Of a stretch of DNA of 64,000 nt, positions 33,528 to 42,458 are shown in pieces (positions within the stretch are counted from its first letter, which is position 1; each line of letters starts with the position of its first letter). Both the position numbers and the translations under genes were made by a program. The DNA comes from Pseudomonas sp. 6D_7.1_Bac1. GTDB lineage: Bacteria; Pseudomonadota; Gammaproteobacteria; Pseudomonadales; Pseudomonadaceae. The notes beneath the pieces were generated by a model, which was not told the origin of the DNA, did not search any database, and saw nothing but the letters and a program-made list of their open reading frames with translations. The DNA lies in assembly GCF_025465945.1 (NCBI RefSeq), contig NZ_JANLNW010000084.1:62001-126000 (forward strand), written 5' to 3'.

Positions 33528-35675
33528 ATGATTTACGAAGGTAAAGCCATCACGGTTAAGGCTCTTGAAAGTGGCATCGTCGAATTGAAATTCGACCTCA
33601 AGGGTGAGTCCGTCAACAAGTTCAACCGTCTAACCCTGAACGAATTGCGTCAGGCCGTAGACGTCATCAAGGCAGATGCGTCGGTCAAGGGTGTGATCGT
33701 CAGCAGTGGCAAGGACGTGTTCATCGTCGGCGCCGACATCACCGAATTCGTCGACAACTTCAAGCTGCCGGATGCAGAGCTTGTGGCTGGCAACCTCGAA
33801 GCCAACAAGATTTTCAGCGATTTCGAAGACCTCAATGTCCCAACCGTAGCCGCGATCAACGGCATCGCATTGGGCGGCGGTCTGGAAATGTGCCTGGCGG
33901 CGGACTACCGCGTCATGTCCACCAAGGCCAAGATCGGTCTGCCAGAGGTCAAGCTGGGCATCTACCCAGGCTTCGGCGGTACTGTTCGTCTGCCGCGTAT
34001 CATCGGTGCCGACAACGCCATCGAGTGGATTGCCGCCGGTAAGGAAAACCGTCCGGAAGACGCGCTGAAAGTCGGCGCAGTCGACGCGGTTGTGGCTCCA
34101 GAGAAGCTGCAGGAAGCAGCCCTGGAACTGATCAAGCGCGCGATTTCCGGCGAGTTCGATTACAAGGCCAAGCGTCAGCCGAAGCTGGAAAAGCTCAAGC
34201 TGAACGCCATTGAGCAGATGATGGCTTTCGAGACCGCCAAAGGTTTCGTGGCAGGGCAAGCTGGCCCGAACTACCCGGCGCCGGTTGAGGCGATCAAAAC
34301 GATCCAGAAAGCCGCGAACTTCGGTCGCGACAAGGCTCTGGAAGTCGAAGCCACTGGCTTCGTCAAACTGGCCAAGACTTCTGCTGCGCAGAGCTTGATC
34401 GGTCTGTTCCTGAACGATCAGGAACTGAAGAAAAAGGCCAAGGCCTACGACGAAATCGCCAAAGACGTGAAACAGGCTGCCGTACTCGGCGCCGGTATCA
34501 TGGGCGGCGGTATCGCTTATCAGTCGGCGTCCAAAGGCACGCCGATCCTGATGAAGGACATCAACGAGCACGGTATCGAGCAGGGTCTGGCTGAAGCCGC
34601 GAAACTGCTGGTGGGTCGCGTTGATAAAGGTCGCATGACTGCAGCAAAAATGGCTGAAGTGCTCAACGGCATTCGTCCAACCCTGTCCTATGGTGATTTC
34701 GGCCACGTCGACCTGGTCGTCGAAGCGGTTGTCGAGAACCCTAAGGTCAAGCAAGCGGTATTGGCCGAAGTCGAAGACAAGGTCAAAGAGGACACCATCC
34801 TCGCGTCGAACACCTCGACCATTTCCATCAGCCTGCTGGCCAAAGCCCTCAAGCGTCCAGAAAACTTCGTCGGCATGCACTTCTTCAACCCGGTGCACAT
34901 GATGCCGCTGGTTGAAGTCATCCGTGGCGAGAAGTCCAGCGAGCTGGCCGTTGCCACCACCGTTGCCTACGCCAAGAAAATGGGCAAGAACCCGATCGTC
35001 GTCAACGATTGCCCGGGCTTTTTGGTGAACCGCGTACTGTTCCCGTACTTCGGCGGTTTCGCCAAGTTGGTCAGCGCCGGTGTGGACTTCGTCCGTATCG
35101 ACAAGATCATGGAAAAATTCGGCTGGCCGATGGGCCCGGCGTACCTGATGGACGTGGTCGGCATCGACACTGGCCACCACGGTCGTGACGTGATGGCTGA
35201 AGGCTTCCCGGACCGCATGAAAGATGACCGTCGTTCGGCTATCGACGTGCTCTACGAAGCCAAGCGCCTGGGCCAGAAGAACGGCAAGGGCTTCTACGCC
35301 TACGAGACCGACAAGCGCGGCAAGCAGAAGAAAGTAGCCGATCCGTCGGTACTCGAAGTGCTCAAGCCAATCGTCTTCGAACAGCGTGAAGTGACCGACG
35401 AAGACATCATCAACTGGATGATGATCCCGCTGTGCCTGGAAACCGTGCGTTGTCTGGAAGACGGCATCGTCGAAACCGCTGCCGAAGCCGACATGGGTCT
35501 GGTCTACGGTATTGGTTTCCCTCCATTCCGTGGCGGTGCACTGCGCTACATCGACTCGATCGGTGTTGCAGAGTTCGTTGCCCTGGCTGACCAGTACGCT
35601 GATTTGGGCGCGCTGTACCACCCGACCGCGAAGCTGCGTGAAATGGCCCAAAACGGCCAACGGTTCTTCGGTTAA
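33528..35675 (+). CDS. fadB: Fatty-acid oxidation complex alpha subunit
   Basis: FadB carries enoyl-CoA hydratase/isomerase and 3-hydroxyacyl-CoA dehydrogenase activities. The ATG at 33528 with GGAG upstream gives 715 residues, the standard length. The N-terminal crotonase domain has NGIALGGGLEMCLAADYR near residue 107. The dehydrogenase NAD site is GAGIMGGGIAYQSASKG near residue 320, and HFFNPVHMMPLVEVI carries the catalytic His. FadB forms a 2:2 complex with FadA, whose gene starts 32 bp downstream. Regulation by fatty acids through PsrA, encoded 7 kb further on, is known for Pseudomonas fadBA; the operator here is not clear. Confidence 0.97.
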   Translation: MIYEGKAITVKALESGIVELKFDLKGESVNKFNRLTLNELRQAVDVIKADASVKGVIVSSGKDVFIVGADITEFVDNFKLPDAELVAGNLEANKIFSDFEDLNVPTVAAINGIALGGGLEMCLAADYRVMSTKAKIGLPEVKLGIYPGFGGTVRLPRIIGADNAIEWIAAGKENRPEDALKVGAVDAVVAPEKLQEAALELIKRAISGEFDYKAKRQPKLEKLKLNAIEQMMAFETAKGFVAGQAGPNYPAPVEAIKTIQKAANFGRDKALEVEATGFVKLAKTSAAQSLIGLFLNDQELKKKAKAYDEIAKDVKQAAVLGAGIMGGGIAYQSASKGTPILMKDINEHGIEQGLAEAAKLLVGRVDKGRMTAAKMAEVLNGIRPTLSYGDFGHVDLVVEAVVENPKVKQAVLAEVEDKVKEDTILASNTSTISISLLAKALKRPENFVGMHFFNPVHMMPLVEVIRGEKSSELAVATTVAYAKKMGKNPIVVNDCPGFLVNRVLFPYFGGFAKLVSAGVDFVRIDKIMEKFGWPMGPAYLMDVVGIDTGHHGRDVMAEGFPDRMKDDRRSAIDVLYEAKRLGQKNGKGFYAYETDKRGKQKKVADPSVLEVLKPIVFEQREVTDEDIINWMMIPLCLETVRCLEDGIVETAAEADMGLVYGIGFPPFRGGALRYIDSIGVAEFVALADQYADLGALYHPTAKLREMAQNGQRFFG

Positions 35676-35707
35676 GCGTCCAAACACTTGAGCGAGAGTG
35701 AAATTTT

Positions 35708-36883
35708 ATGAGCTTGAATCCTAGAGACGTCGTGATTGTCGACTTCGGTCGTACTCCGATGGGCCGCTCCAAGGGCGGCATGCACCGCAATACCCGCGCT
35801 GAAGACATGTCGGCGCACCTGATCAGCAAATTGCTGGAACGCAACGTCAAGGTCGACCCGAGCGAAGTCGAAGACGTGATCTGGGGCTGTGTGAACCAGA
35901 CCCTGGAGCAGGGCTGGAACATCGCTCGCATGGCGTCCTTGATGACTCAGATCCCGCACACGGCTGCTGGCCAGACCGTCAGCCGTCTGTGTGGCTCGTC
36001 GATGAGTGCACTGCACACCGCAGCGCAAGCGATCATGACCGGTAACGGTGACGTGTTCGTGGTGGGCGGCGTCGAGCATATGGGTCACGTGAGCATGATG
36101 CACGGTGTCGATCCGAACCCGCACATGTCGCTGTACGCAGCCAAAGCCTCGGGCATGATGGGCCTGACCGCAGAAATGCTCGGCAAAATGCACGGCATTA
36201 CCCGTGAGCAACAGGATGCCTTCGGCGTGCGTTCCCACCAACTCGCCCATAAAGCGACGGTGGAAGGCAAGTTCAAAGACGAAATCATCCCGATGCAGGG
36301 TTACGACGAGAACGGTTTCCTGAAGCTGTTCGACTACGACGAAACCATTCGTCCGGAAACCACCCTGGAAAGCCTGGCGGCGTTGAAGCCAGCGTTCAAT
36401 CCAAAGGGCGGCACCGTGACAGCCGGTACTTCGTCGCAGATCACCGATGGTGCTTCGTGCATGATCGTGATGTCGGCGCAGCGTGCACAAGACCTGGGCA
36501 TCCAGCCAATGGCGGTGATCCGCTCGATGGCAGTGGCAGGTGTGGATCCGGCGATCATGGGCTATGGTCCAGTACCGGCGACACAGAAAGCACTGAAGCG
36601 CGCAGGTCTGAGCATTTCCGATATCGACTTCTTCGAACTCAACGAAGCTTTCGCTGCACAGGCGCTGCCCGTGCTGAAAGATTTGAAAGTGCTCGACAAG
36701 ATGAACGAGAAGGTTAACCTGCACGGCGGCGCGATCGCCCTGGGCCACCCATTCGGTTGCTCCGGTGCACGTATCTCCGGCACCCTGCTCAATGTAATGA
36801 AGCAGAATGGCGGCACTTTCGGTGTATCGACCATGTGCATTGGCCTCGGCCAGGGCATTGCCACCGTCTTCGAACGCGTTTAA
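35708..36883 (+). CDS. fadA: 3-ketoacyl-CoA thiolase, beta subunit of the fatty-acid oxidation complex
   Basis: FadA splits 3-ketoacyl-CoA with CoA, the last step of each beta-oxidation round. The 391-residue protein has the active-site Cys in SRLCGSSMSALHTAAQAI near residue 95. GGAIALGHPFGCSGARI (catalytic His) and the second Cys in TMCIGLGQG are near the C terminus. Length and order match all Pseudomonas fadBA operons. An intrinsic terminator follows the gene. Confidence 0.97.
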   Translation: MSLNPRDVVIVDFGRTPMGRSKGGMHRNTRAEDMSAHLISKLLERNVKVDPSEVEDVIWGCVNQTLEQGWNIARMASLMTQIPHTAAGQTVSRLCGSSMSALHTAAQAIMTGNGDVFVVGGVEHMGHVSMMHGVDPNPHMSLYAAKASGMMGLTAEMLGKMHGITREQQDAFGVRSHQLAHKATVEGKFKDEIIPMQGYDENGFLKLFDYDETIRPETTLESLAALKPAFNPKGGTVTAGTSSQITDGASCMIVMSAQRAQDLGIQPMAVIRSMAVAGVDPAIMGYGPVPATQKALKRAGLSISDIDFFELNEAFAAQALPVLKDLKVLDKMNEKVNLHGGAIALGHPFGCSGARISGTLLNVMKQNGGTFGVSTMCIGLGQGIATVFERV

Positions 36884-36901
36884 GCGACTCGTCGACGGAA
36901 G

Positions 36902-36930
36902 CCGGGGCCATGTGCCCCGGTTTTTGTTTT
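36902..36930 (+). terminator. Intrinsic terminator after fadA
   Basis: CCGGGGC/GCCCCGG stem with loop CATGT, then TTTTTGTTTTT. It ends the fadBA transcript. Confidence 0.9.
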
Positions 36931-36982
36931 TCTGAAGATTTTTTTGTTTTTTATTTCAAGAGATTTGAGTGAGGGCCAGACC

Positions 36983-37219
36983 ATGCCGATACAACCAGGG
37001 CTCTACCAGCATTACAAAGGTCCGCAGTACCGGGTTTTCAGTGTTGCGCGGCACTCCGAGACCGAAGAAGAAGTGGTCTTCTACCAAGCCCTGTATGGCG
37101 ATTACGGCTTTTGGGTGCGTCCCTTGAGTATGTTCCTGGAGTCGGTCGAAGTTGACGGCGAACAGGTCCCGCGCTTTGCTTTGGTGCAAGCCGAACCGAG
37201 CCTTTTTTCAAGGCCATAA
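36983..37219 (+). CDS. DUF1653-domain protein
   Basis: The 78-residue protein is one DUF1653 domain: GLYQHYKGPQYRVFSVARHS, then VVFYQALYGDYGFWVRP. The family is common in bacteria and has no established function. The ATG at 36983 follows GAGGG by about 8 bp; an earlier in-frame start at 36944 lies in the terminator tail of fadA. In P. aeruginosa the equivalent gene is also between fadA and topA. Confidence 0.85.
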   Translation: MPIQPGLYQHYKGPQYRVFSVARHSETEEEVVFYQALYGDYGFWVRPLSMFLESVEVDGEQVPRFALVQAEPSLFSRP

Positions 37220-37333
37220 GCGGAGCGCGCGCAGAACCCTGCGCTTGACCTCACCTTGTTGCCACTATATATAGCGGTGCCGCGTCAGGCGCCAACCGCC
37301 TTTCACTTCTAGAATTCAGGAATTTTCTGATCC

Positions 37334-39955
37334 ATGGGCAAATCGCTGGTCATTGTGGAATCCCCGGCTAAGGCCAAGACCATCAACAAGTATCTGGGTA
37401 ACCAATACGTGGTGAAGTCGAGTATCGGCCATATCCGAGACCTGCCCACCAGCGGTTCGGCTAGCGCCAGCAAAGAGCCTGCCGCCAAGCGTGGCAAGGC
37501 TGCTGCTGGTGAAGCGCCGGCGCTGTCGCCTAAAGAAAAGGCGCGCAAGCAGCTGGTCTCGCGCATGGGTGTCGATCCCGATCATGGCTGGAAAGCCAAG
37601 TACGAGATCCTCCCGGGCAAGGAAAAGGTCATCGAAGAGCTGCGCCGGCTCGCCAAGGATGCTGACACCATCTATCTCGCAACCGACTTGGATCGCGAGG
37701 GGGAAGCCATTGCCTGGCACCTGCGCGAAGCCATTGGTGGTGACGACAGCCGCTACAAGCGCGTGGTGTTCAACGAAATCACCAAGAAGGCGATTCAGGA
37801 AGCCTTCTCCCAGCCAGGCGAGCTGGACATCGATCGGGTCAACGCTCAGCAGGCGCGTCGCTTCCTCGACCGCGTGGTGGGTTACATGGTTTCGCCGCTG
37901 CTGTGGTCCAAGATCGCTCGCGGTCTGTCTGCTGGCCGTGTGCAATCGGTAGCCGTGAAGCTGGTGGTGGAGCGTGAGCGCGAGATTCGCGCGTTCAACC
38001 CGGAAGAGTACTGGGAAGTTCACGCGGACCTCGGCACTGCCAAAGGCGCCAACGTGCGCTTTGAAGTGGCCCGTGAAAACGGCGAAGCCTTCAAACCGCT
38101 CAACGAAGCCCAGGCCATGGCGGCGCTGGAGAAGCTCAAGGCTTCCAGCTACACCATCGCCAAACGCGAAGACAAACCGACCAGCAGCAAGCCGTCGGCA
38201 CCGTTCATTACCTCCACGTTGCAACAGGCTGCCAGTAATCGCCTGGGCTTCGGCGTGAAGAAAACCATGATGATGGCCCAGCGTTTGTACGAAGCCGGTT
38301 ACATCACCTATATGCGTACCGACTCGACCAATCTCTCGGTTGACGCCGTGACGATGGCGCGTACTTATATTGAAGGCGAGTTCGGCGGCAAGTACCTGCC
38401 GGAGACACCGAACGTCTACAGCAGCAAGGAAGGCGCACAAGAGGCTCACGAAGCGATTCGTCCTTCTGACGTGAATACCGATCCAAGCAAGCTGTCGGGC
38501 ATGGAGCGTGACGCTGAGCGCCTCTACGAGCTGATCTGGCGCCAATTCGTCGCTTGCCAGATGCTGCCGGCGAAATACCTGTCGACCACCGTCAGCGTCG
38601 CAGCTAGCGGCTTCGAGCTTCGCGCCAAGGGCCGCATCCTGAAGTTCGACGGTTACACCCGCGTCATGCCGCAAATGGCCAAGCCTGGCGACGACGATGT
38701 ATTGCCGGACATGGCGCAGGGCGATGTGCTGAAACTGATCAAGCTTGATCCAAGCCAGCACTTCACCAAGCCGCCAGCGCGTTACTCGGAAGCGAGCCTG
38801 GTTAAAGAAATGGAAAAGCGCGGTATCGGTCGTCCTTCGACCTACGCGGCAATCATTTCGACCATCCAGGACCGCGGCTACGTCGCGCTGCACAACCGTC
38901 GTTTCTACTCGGAAAAGATGGGTGACATCGTCACCGAGCGTCTGTCCGAAAGCTTCTCGAACCTGATGGACTACGGCTTCACCGCCGGCATGGAAGAGAA
39001 CCTCGATGACGTCGCCCAGGGCGAACGTGACTGGAAAAACGTGCTCGACGAGTTCTACGGCGACTTCAAGAAGAAACTCGAAGTAGCCGAGAGCGCGGAA
39101 AACGGCATGCGTGCCAACCAGCCGGTCATGACTGACATTCCGTGCCTCACGTGCGGTCGTCCGATGCAGATTCGTACGGCATCGACCGGTGTGTTCCTTG
39201 GTTGCTCGGGTTACAGCCTGCCGCCAAAAGAGCGCTGCAAAGCGACCGTCAACCTGGTGCCGGGCGATGAAATCGCTGCGGACGACGAGGGTGAGTCGGA
39301 GTCTTTGGTACTGCGTGGCAAGCATCGCTGCCCGATCTGCAGCACCGCGATGGACGCTTACCTGCTGGATGAAAAGCGCAAGCTGCACATCTGCGGTAAT
39401 AACCCTGATTGCGCCGGCTACGAGATCGAAGAAGGCAGCTATCGCATCAAGGGCTACGAAGGCCCGAGCCTGGAATGTGACAAGTGCGGCAGCGAAATGC
39501 AGTTGAAGACGGGCCGTTTCGGCAAGTTCTTCGGTTGCACCAACGCGACCTGCAAGAACACCCGCAAACTGCTGAAGAGCGGTGACGCGGCGCCGCCGAA
39601 GATGGATCCGGTGAAGATGCCCGAGCTCAAGTGCGAGAAGGTCAACGACACCTATATTCTGCGTGACGGTGCTTCCGGCCTGTTCCTGGCGGCGAGTCAG
39701 TTCCCGAAAAACCGCGAGACTCGTGCTCCGTTGGTGATCGAGATCGTGCCGCACAAGGATGAGATCGATCCGAAGTACCACTTCCTCTGCGAAGCACCGA
39801 AGAAGGACCCGGATGGTCTCCCGGCGGTAATCCGTTACAGCCGCAAGACCAAGGAGCAGTACGTGCAGACCGAGGTCGAAGGCAAGCCTACCGGTTGGAA
39901 GGCGTTCTACGACGGTGGCAAGTGGGTGGTTGAAGACAAGCGCGTAGCCAAGTAA
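37334..39955 (+). CDS. topA: DNA topoisomerase I
   Basis: TopA relaxes negative supercoils by cutting one strand through a tyrosine. The 873-residue protein starts MGKSLVIVESPAKAKTINKYLG (the Toprim domain, shown here without its first residues: KSLVIVESPAKAKT). The metal-binding DLDREGEAIAWH is near residue 115. The catalytic Tyr is in YITYMRTDSTNL near residue 325. Three four-Cys zinc ribbons follow from residue 600: CLTCGRPMQ, CPICSTAMD and CDKCGSEMQ. The length matches other Pseudomonas TopA proteins. A strong terminator follows. Confidence 0.97.
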   Translation: MGKSLVIVESPAKAKTINKYLGNQYVVKSSIGHIRDLPTSGSASASKEPAAKRGKAAAGEAPALSPKEKARKQLVSRMGVDPDHGWKAKYEILPGKEKVIEELRRLAKDADTIYLATDLDREGEAIAWHLREAIGGDDSRYKRVVFNEITKKAIQEAFSQPGELDIDRVNAQQARRFLDRVVGYMVSPLLWSKIARGLSAGRVQSVAVKLVVEREREIRAFNPEEYWEVHADLGTAKGANVRFEVARENGEAFKPLNEAQAMAALEKLKASSYTIAKREDKPTSSKPSAPFITSTLQQAASNRLGFGVKKTMMMAQRLYEAGYITYMRTDSTNLSVDAVTMARTYIEGEFGGKYLPETPNVYSSKEGAQEAHEAIRPSDVNTDPSKLSGMERDAERLYELIWRQFVACQMLPAKYLSTTVSVAASGFELRAKGRILKFDGYTRVMPQMAKPGDDDVLPDMAQGDVLKLIKLDPSQHFTKPPARYSEASLVKEMEKRGIGRPSTYAAIISTIQDRGYVALHNRRFYSEKMGDIVTERLSESFSNLMDYGFTAGMEENLDDVAQGERDWKNVLDEFYGDFKKKLEVAESAENGMRANQPVMTDIPCLTCGRPMQIRTASTGVFLGCSGYSLPPKERCKATVNLVPGDEIAADDEGESESLVLRGKHRCPICSTAMDAYLLDEKRKLHICGNNPDCAGYEIEEGSYRIKGYEGPSLECDKCGSEMQLKTGRFGKFFGCTNATCKNTRKLLKSGDAAPPKMDPVKMPELKCEKVNDTYILRDGASGLFLAASQFPKNRETRAPLVIEIVPHKDEIDPKYHFLCEAPKKDPDGLPAVIRYSRKTKEQYVQTEVEGKPTGWKAFYDGGKWVVEDKRVAK

Positions 39956-39972
39956 CCGGGCAATGCGATGCA

Positions 39973-40017
39973 AAAGGCCGCATGCGAACCCTCGGGTTTT
40001 CATGCGGCCTTTGTTTT
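39973..40017 (+). terminator. Intrinsic terminator after topA
   Basis: AAAGGCCGCATG pairs with CATGCGGCCTTT; an inner stem AACCC/GGGTT extends it, and GTTTT follows. It is about 17 bp after the topA stop. Confidence 0.85.
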
Positions 40018-40097
40018 GGGCTTGCAGTGGGCTTGTCTGATCCACGACACTGTCAGACCTGCATCACGCGTCTTATTTCGTAGTGGAGACTGCCGTC

Positions 40098-40622
40098 ATG
40101 GCCTTTGAGCTCTATACCCGTACCAATCAGAAAATTTACTTCGCCGGCCTGTCGCTTGAGGCGCTGGCCCGAGCGGAAGAGGGGCGGGCGATGAACTCCC
40201 TGGCGCTGATCCAGGCTGGGCGCGAGTCAACGTTATTTCATTTGTATGGTGCGCTGCTGGGCTTGTGCCATGAGATTGCCGGTTTCTACCGATTGCCTCA
40301 GGCCAATGCACCGCGAGCAGAGTTGTTGCTGACCCGTGAAGTGCTCGAGGCCATCGCTATTCCGGAGATGGCGGAAATGGTCGAGTTGGCGCACAACCCT
40401 GAGACCTGGCTGGCAAAGCTTCTGGCTGCCTATGCCGCGCTGTTTCAACCACCACGCGCACCGCACAAACCCAAGGGGGATGTGACACAGCCACTGATCG
40501 TGGCGGTTAACCTGGACGAGGAAGAGGCTCCTCAAGAGTTGAGTCGAGAAGAGCTGGAGAGCTGGCGCCAGAACCTCAAGGACTTGGCCATTCGGTTTCG
40601 CGAGGGGCTGAATGAGTGCTGA
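40098..40622 (+). CDS. Conserved hypothetical protein downstream of topA (DUF6586-like)
   Basis: The ATG at 40098 gives 174 residues with GGAG about 10 bp upstream; a GTG five codons earlier is also in frame. The protein is helical and acidic at its C terminus, without signal or membrane segments. Its position between topA and lexA is conserved in Pseudomonas (PA3010 in P. aeruginosa). I recognise no catalytic motif; I associate it with DUF6586 only from memory of the gene order. Confidence 0.75.
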   Translation: MAFELYTRTNQKIYFAGLSLEALARAEEGRAMNSLALIQAGRESTLFHLYGALLGLCHEIAGFYRLPQANAPRAELLLTREVLEAIAIPEMAEMVELAHNPETWLAKLLAAYAALFQPPRAPHKPKGDVTQPLIVAVNLDEEEAPQELSREELESWRQNLKDLAIRFREGLNEC

Positions 40623-40773
40623 GCGTTTGCTCTGAGCCTTGAGCGTTCATGGGTAGCCATGGATCAGGGATGATCTCCAACACCCGTTTCGGTGGCGTGC
40701 AGCCGGTCAAGATCTCGAGCGAAGCCGCGCTGATGACTATATAATCCCCGCCTTTCGTGGAGAACAGACCTTT

Positions 40774-41007
40774 ATGCCAACGTCCTTTCTAGAAATTGTC
40801 GAGCTGCCAGACGGCCGTATTGAGCTGCGCAGGGCTGAGGACGAGGGTTCTCTGGTGACTTTGAACTTCTCTGAAGACGCCAAGGCGTTCCTGCAGGGCC
40901 AGCACGTTGAAGTCGCCAAGGCGATGTTGAGCGTGGGTGTGCAGATGGCTGGACGCCTGGTTGAAGGCGAATTCGACAAAGAAGAAGGGCCGCGGATTCT
41001 TCATTGA
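40774..41007 (+). CDS. Small conserved hypothetical protein (PA3009 position)
   Basis: This 77-residue acidic protein (SFLEIVELPDGRIELRRAED, then DEGSLVTLNFSEDAKAFL) is soluble and has no recognised domain. A TATAAT sequence at 40740-40745 lies 28 bp upstream but has no clear -35 partner. The gene order topA - this pair - sulA/lexA matches P. aeruginosa PA3011-PA3007. Confidence 0.75.
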   Translation: MPTSFLEIVELPDGRIELRRAEDEGSLVTLNFSEDAKAFLQGQHVEVAKAMLSVGVQMAGRLVEGEFDKEEGPRILH

Positions 41008-41113
41008 TTCCGTTTGTCGGCTTTTCGTAGGGCATCATTTCATATCAACGTTACAGATTGGCTTCTCTGTCCTGGAGAAGCCCTGCGCTTTTCAAGTGCT
41101 CAGTGCGTGTCAC

Positions 41114-41587
41114 TTAACCCAGTCGAATATTCAGACTTTGCGCATCCCCGGTACGGGCCGCACTGATCAACTGTTGCCGTGCGCTGCTGTTCAGCGGGTT
41201 CAGCCAACTTACAACGGTGTGACTGCGGCCCAAGCGCAAGGCTTCGCAAGCAAGCTGCTGGGCGCTTTGCGTTCCCCGCGGTTGCAGCAACAGAATGCGT
41301 TCGCGGTTCAGGCCGGCGTCTCGCAGCCAAGTTTGAGTCAGGCTGGCGGGCGGTGCAATCAGCGTTAGCCAGCGGGCATCCTGATCCTGGCTCAGCTCTC
41401 TGAGGATAGGGGCCAGAAGGTTCAGGCAGTTCCCGGCTGCACCACGTAAGGACAGTTCACTGAATGCTTCGGGTTCGGCGCTCCAGGGCGACTCGACCAC
41501 ATCTTTGAGGGTCGGCGCCAGCGGCTGAGCCATGAACGCTTCGAACAGCGGAAGTTGTGCGTGCTGTGGTGTGTGAGGGAACTGCAT
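41114..41587 (-). CDS. sulA: SOS cell-division inhibitor
   Basis: SulA binds FtsZ and blocks septation during DNA damage. AAAGGAGG 4 bp before ATG 41587 sets the start, giving 157 residues. The region ELSQDQDARWLTLIAPPASL and the RILLLQPRG/HTVVSWLNPL segments match the RecA-like fold of Pseudomonas SulA. The gene begins 10 bp after lexA and has no promoter of its own, so it is expressed from the LexA-controlled lexA promoter, as in other pseudomonads. Confidence 0.92.
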   Translation of the reverse strand: MQFPHTPQHAQLPLFEAFMAQPLAPTLKDVVESPWSAEPEAFSELSLRGAAGNCLNLLAPILRELSQDQDARWLTLIAPPASLTQTWLRDAGLNRERILLLQPRGTQSAQQLACEALRLGRSHTVVSWLNPLNSSARQQLISAARTGDAQSLNIRLG

Positions 41588-41597
41588 AACGCCTCCT

Positions 41598-42206
41598 TTA
41601 GCGGCGAATGACGCCAACACTCAAGCCTTCGATGACCAGATCCTGATCTTTCAGGTTCACTTCGATCGGGGCAAACTCGGGATTTTCGGCAATCAACCAG
41701 ACTTTGCTGCCATCGCGCTTGAAGCGCTTGACGGTTACTTCGTCGCCGATCCGCGCAACCACGATCTGGCCATTACGGGCTTCACGGGTGGTGTGGACAG
41801 CGAGCAGGTCGCCGTCGAAAATCCCCACGTCCTTCATGCTCATGCCGTGGACGCGCAGTAAATAGTCGGCGCGTGGATGGAAGAAGGAAGGGTTGATATT
41901 GCAGGACTCTTCGATGTGCTGTTGGGCGAGAATCGGAGCGCCAGCAGCAACCCGGCCAATGATCGGCAGGGTGGATTCATCGGCCTTGGCTTCAAAGCCC
42001 GGAATGCGAATACCGCGTGAGGCGCCGGGCGTCATTTCGATCGCGCCCTTGCGAGCCAGTGCCTTGAGGTGTTCTTCAGCCGCGTTGGGCGACTTGAAGC
42101 CAAGCTCCAGGGCGATTTCCGCGCGGGTCGGCGGATAGCCATTGTCTTCGAGGCAACGTTTGATAAAAGCCAGAATCTCAGCTTGGCGTGGCGTCAGTTT
42201 TAGCAT
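41598..42206 (-). CDS. lexA: LexA SOS repressor
   Basis: The 202-residue protein has the N-terminal winged helix (LTPRQAEILAFIKRCLEDNG, then PPTRAEIALELGF). The Ala-Gly self-cleavage site is in RVAAGAPIL near residue 90. The catalytic dyad is Ser in VHGMSMKD and Lys in VTVKRFKRDG. LexA represses the SOS genes until RecA filaments trigger its cleavage. Two LexA boxes just upstream indicate autorepression. It is the first gene of the lexA-sulA operon. Confidence 0.98.
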   Translation of the reverse strand: MLKLTPRQAEILAFIKRCLEDNGYPPTRAEIALELGFKSPNAAEEHLKALARKGAIEMTPGASRGIRIPGFEAKADESTLPIIGRVAAGAPILAQQHIEESCNINPSFFHPRADYLLRVHGMSMKDVGIFDGDLLAVHTTREARNGQIVVARIGDEVTVKRFKRDGSKVWLIAENPEFAPIEVNLKDQDLVIEGLSVGVIRR

Positions 42207-42216
42207 GTCGATCGCT

Positions 42217-42232
42217 CTGTCTTTTTATACAG
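42217..42232. promoter_or_regulatory. LexA box 1 (proximal)
   Basis: CTGTCTTTTTATACAG fits CTG-N10-CAG and lies 10 bp before the lexA start codon, where bound LexA would block transcription. On the minus strand it reads CTGTATAAAAAGACAG, close to the usual CTGTATATAnAnnCAG pattern. Confidence 0.88.
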
Positions 42233-42235
42233 TGA

Positions 42236-42251
42236 CTGGGATTATATACAG
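42236..42251. promoter_or_regulatory. LexA box 2 (distal)
   Basis: On the minus strand CTGTATATAATCCCAG is a strong match to the LexA consensus. It is 3 bp from box 1, and its TATAAT could be the -10 of the lexA promoter. The pair suggests tight cooperative autorepression of lexA-sulA. Confidence 0.92.
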
Positions 42252-42416
42252 TGAAGTGATCTTGGCAATCCTCCTTTTTAACCCGACTGCTGGACGGTCG
42301 GTTTGCAGGTCGTCAGCTCGCTGTCTGTAAGACGGACTACAGCTGCCAGCATGTATGGTTAAATAGCTGACCGACCGTTCGCAAAACGAACTGGCAGGCT
42401 TGACAAGGCCCAGGCT

Positions 42417-42430
42417 GAAACGTATGTTTC
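42417..42430. promoter_or_regulatory. PsrA operator 1
   Basis: GAAACGTATGTTTC is a perfect palindrome of the PsrA type (GAAAC-N4-GTTTC). It lies 28 bp before the psrA start codon and shares one base with operator 2. Confidence 0.85.
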
Positions 42431-42443
42431 AAACAAGTGTTTG
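42430..42443. promoter_or_regulatory. PsrA operator 2
   Basis: CAAACAAGTGTTTG fits CAAAC-N4-GTTTG and directly abuts operator 1, 15 bp before the psrA start. The tandem arrangement points to autoregulation by two PsrA dimers. Confidence 0.85.
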
Positions 42444-42458
42444 TCAGGCGGAGTAGTC

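Noticed and set aside
33630..35687. 685-codon open frame antisense to fadB
   Set aside because: Same artefact: fadB motifs are complete on the plus strand and the antisense product has no family features.
37316..40045. 909-codon open frame antisense to topA
   Set aside because: It mirrors topA codon by codon, as GC-rich Pseudomonas genes often leave an open antisense frame. It shows no recognisable domain, and topA itself has all its motifs.
42289..42307. A third LexA box (CTG...CAG) further upstream of lexA
   Set aside because: The spacing is 13 bases instead of 10 and it lacks the AT-rich core.
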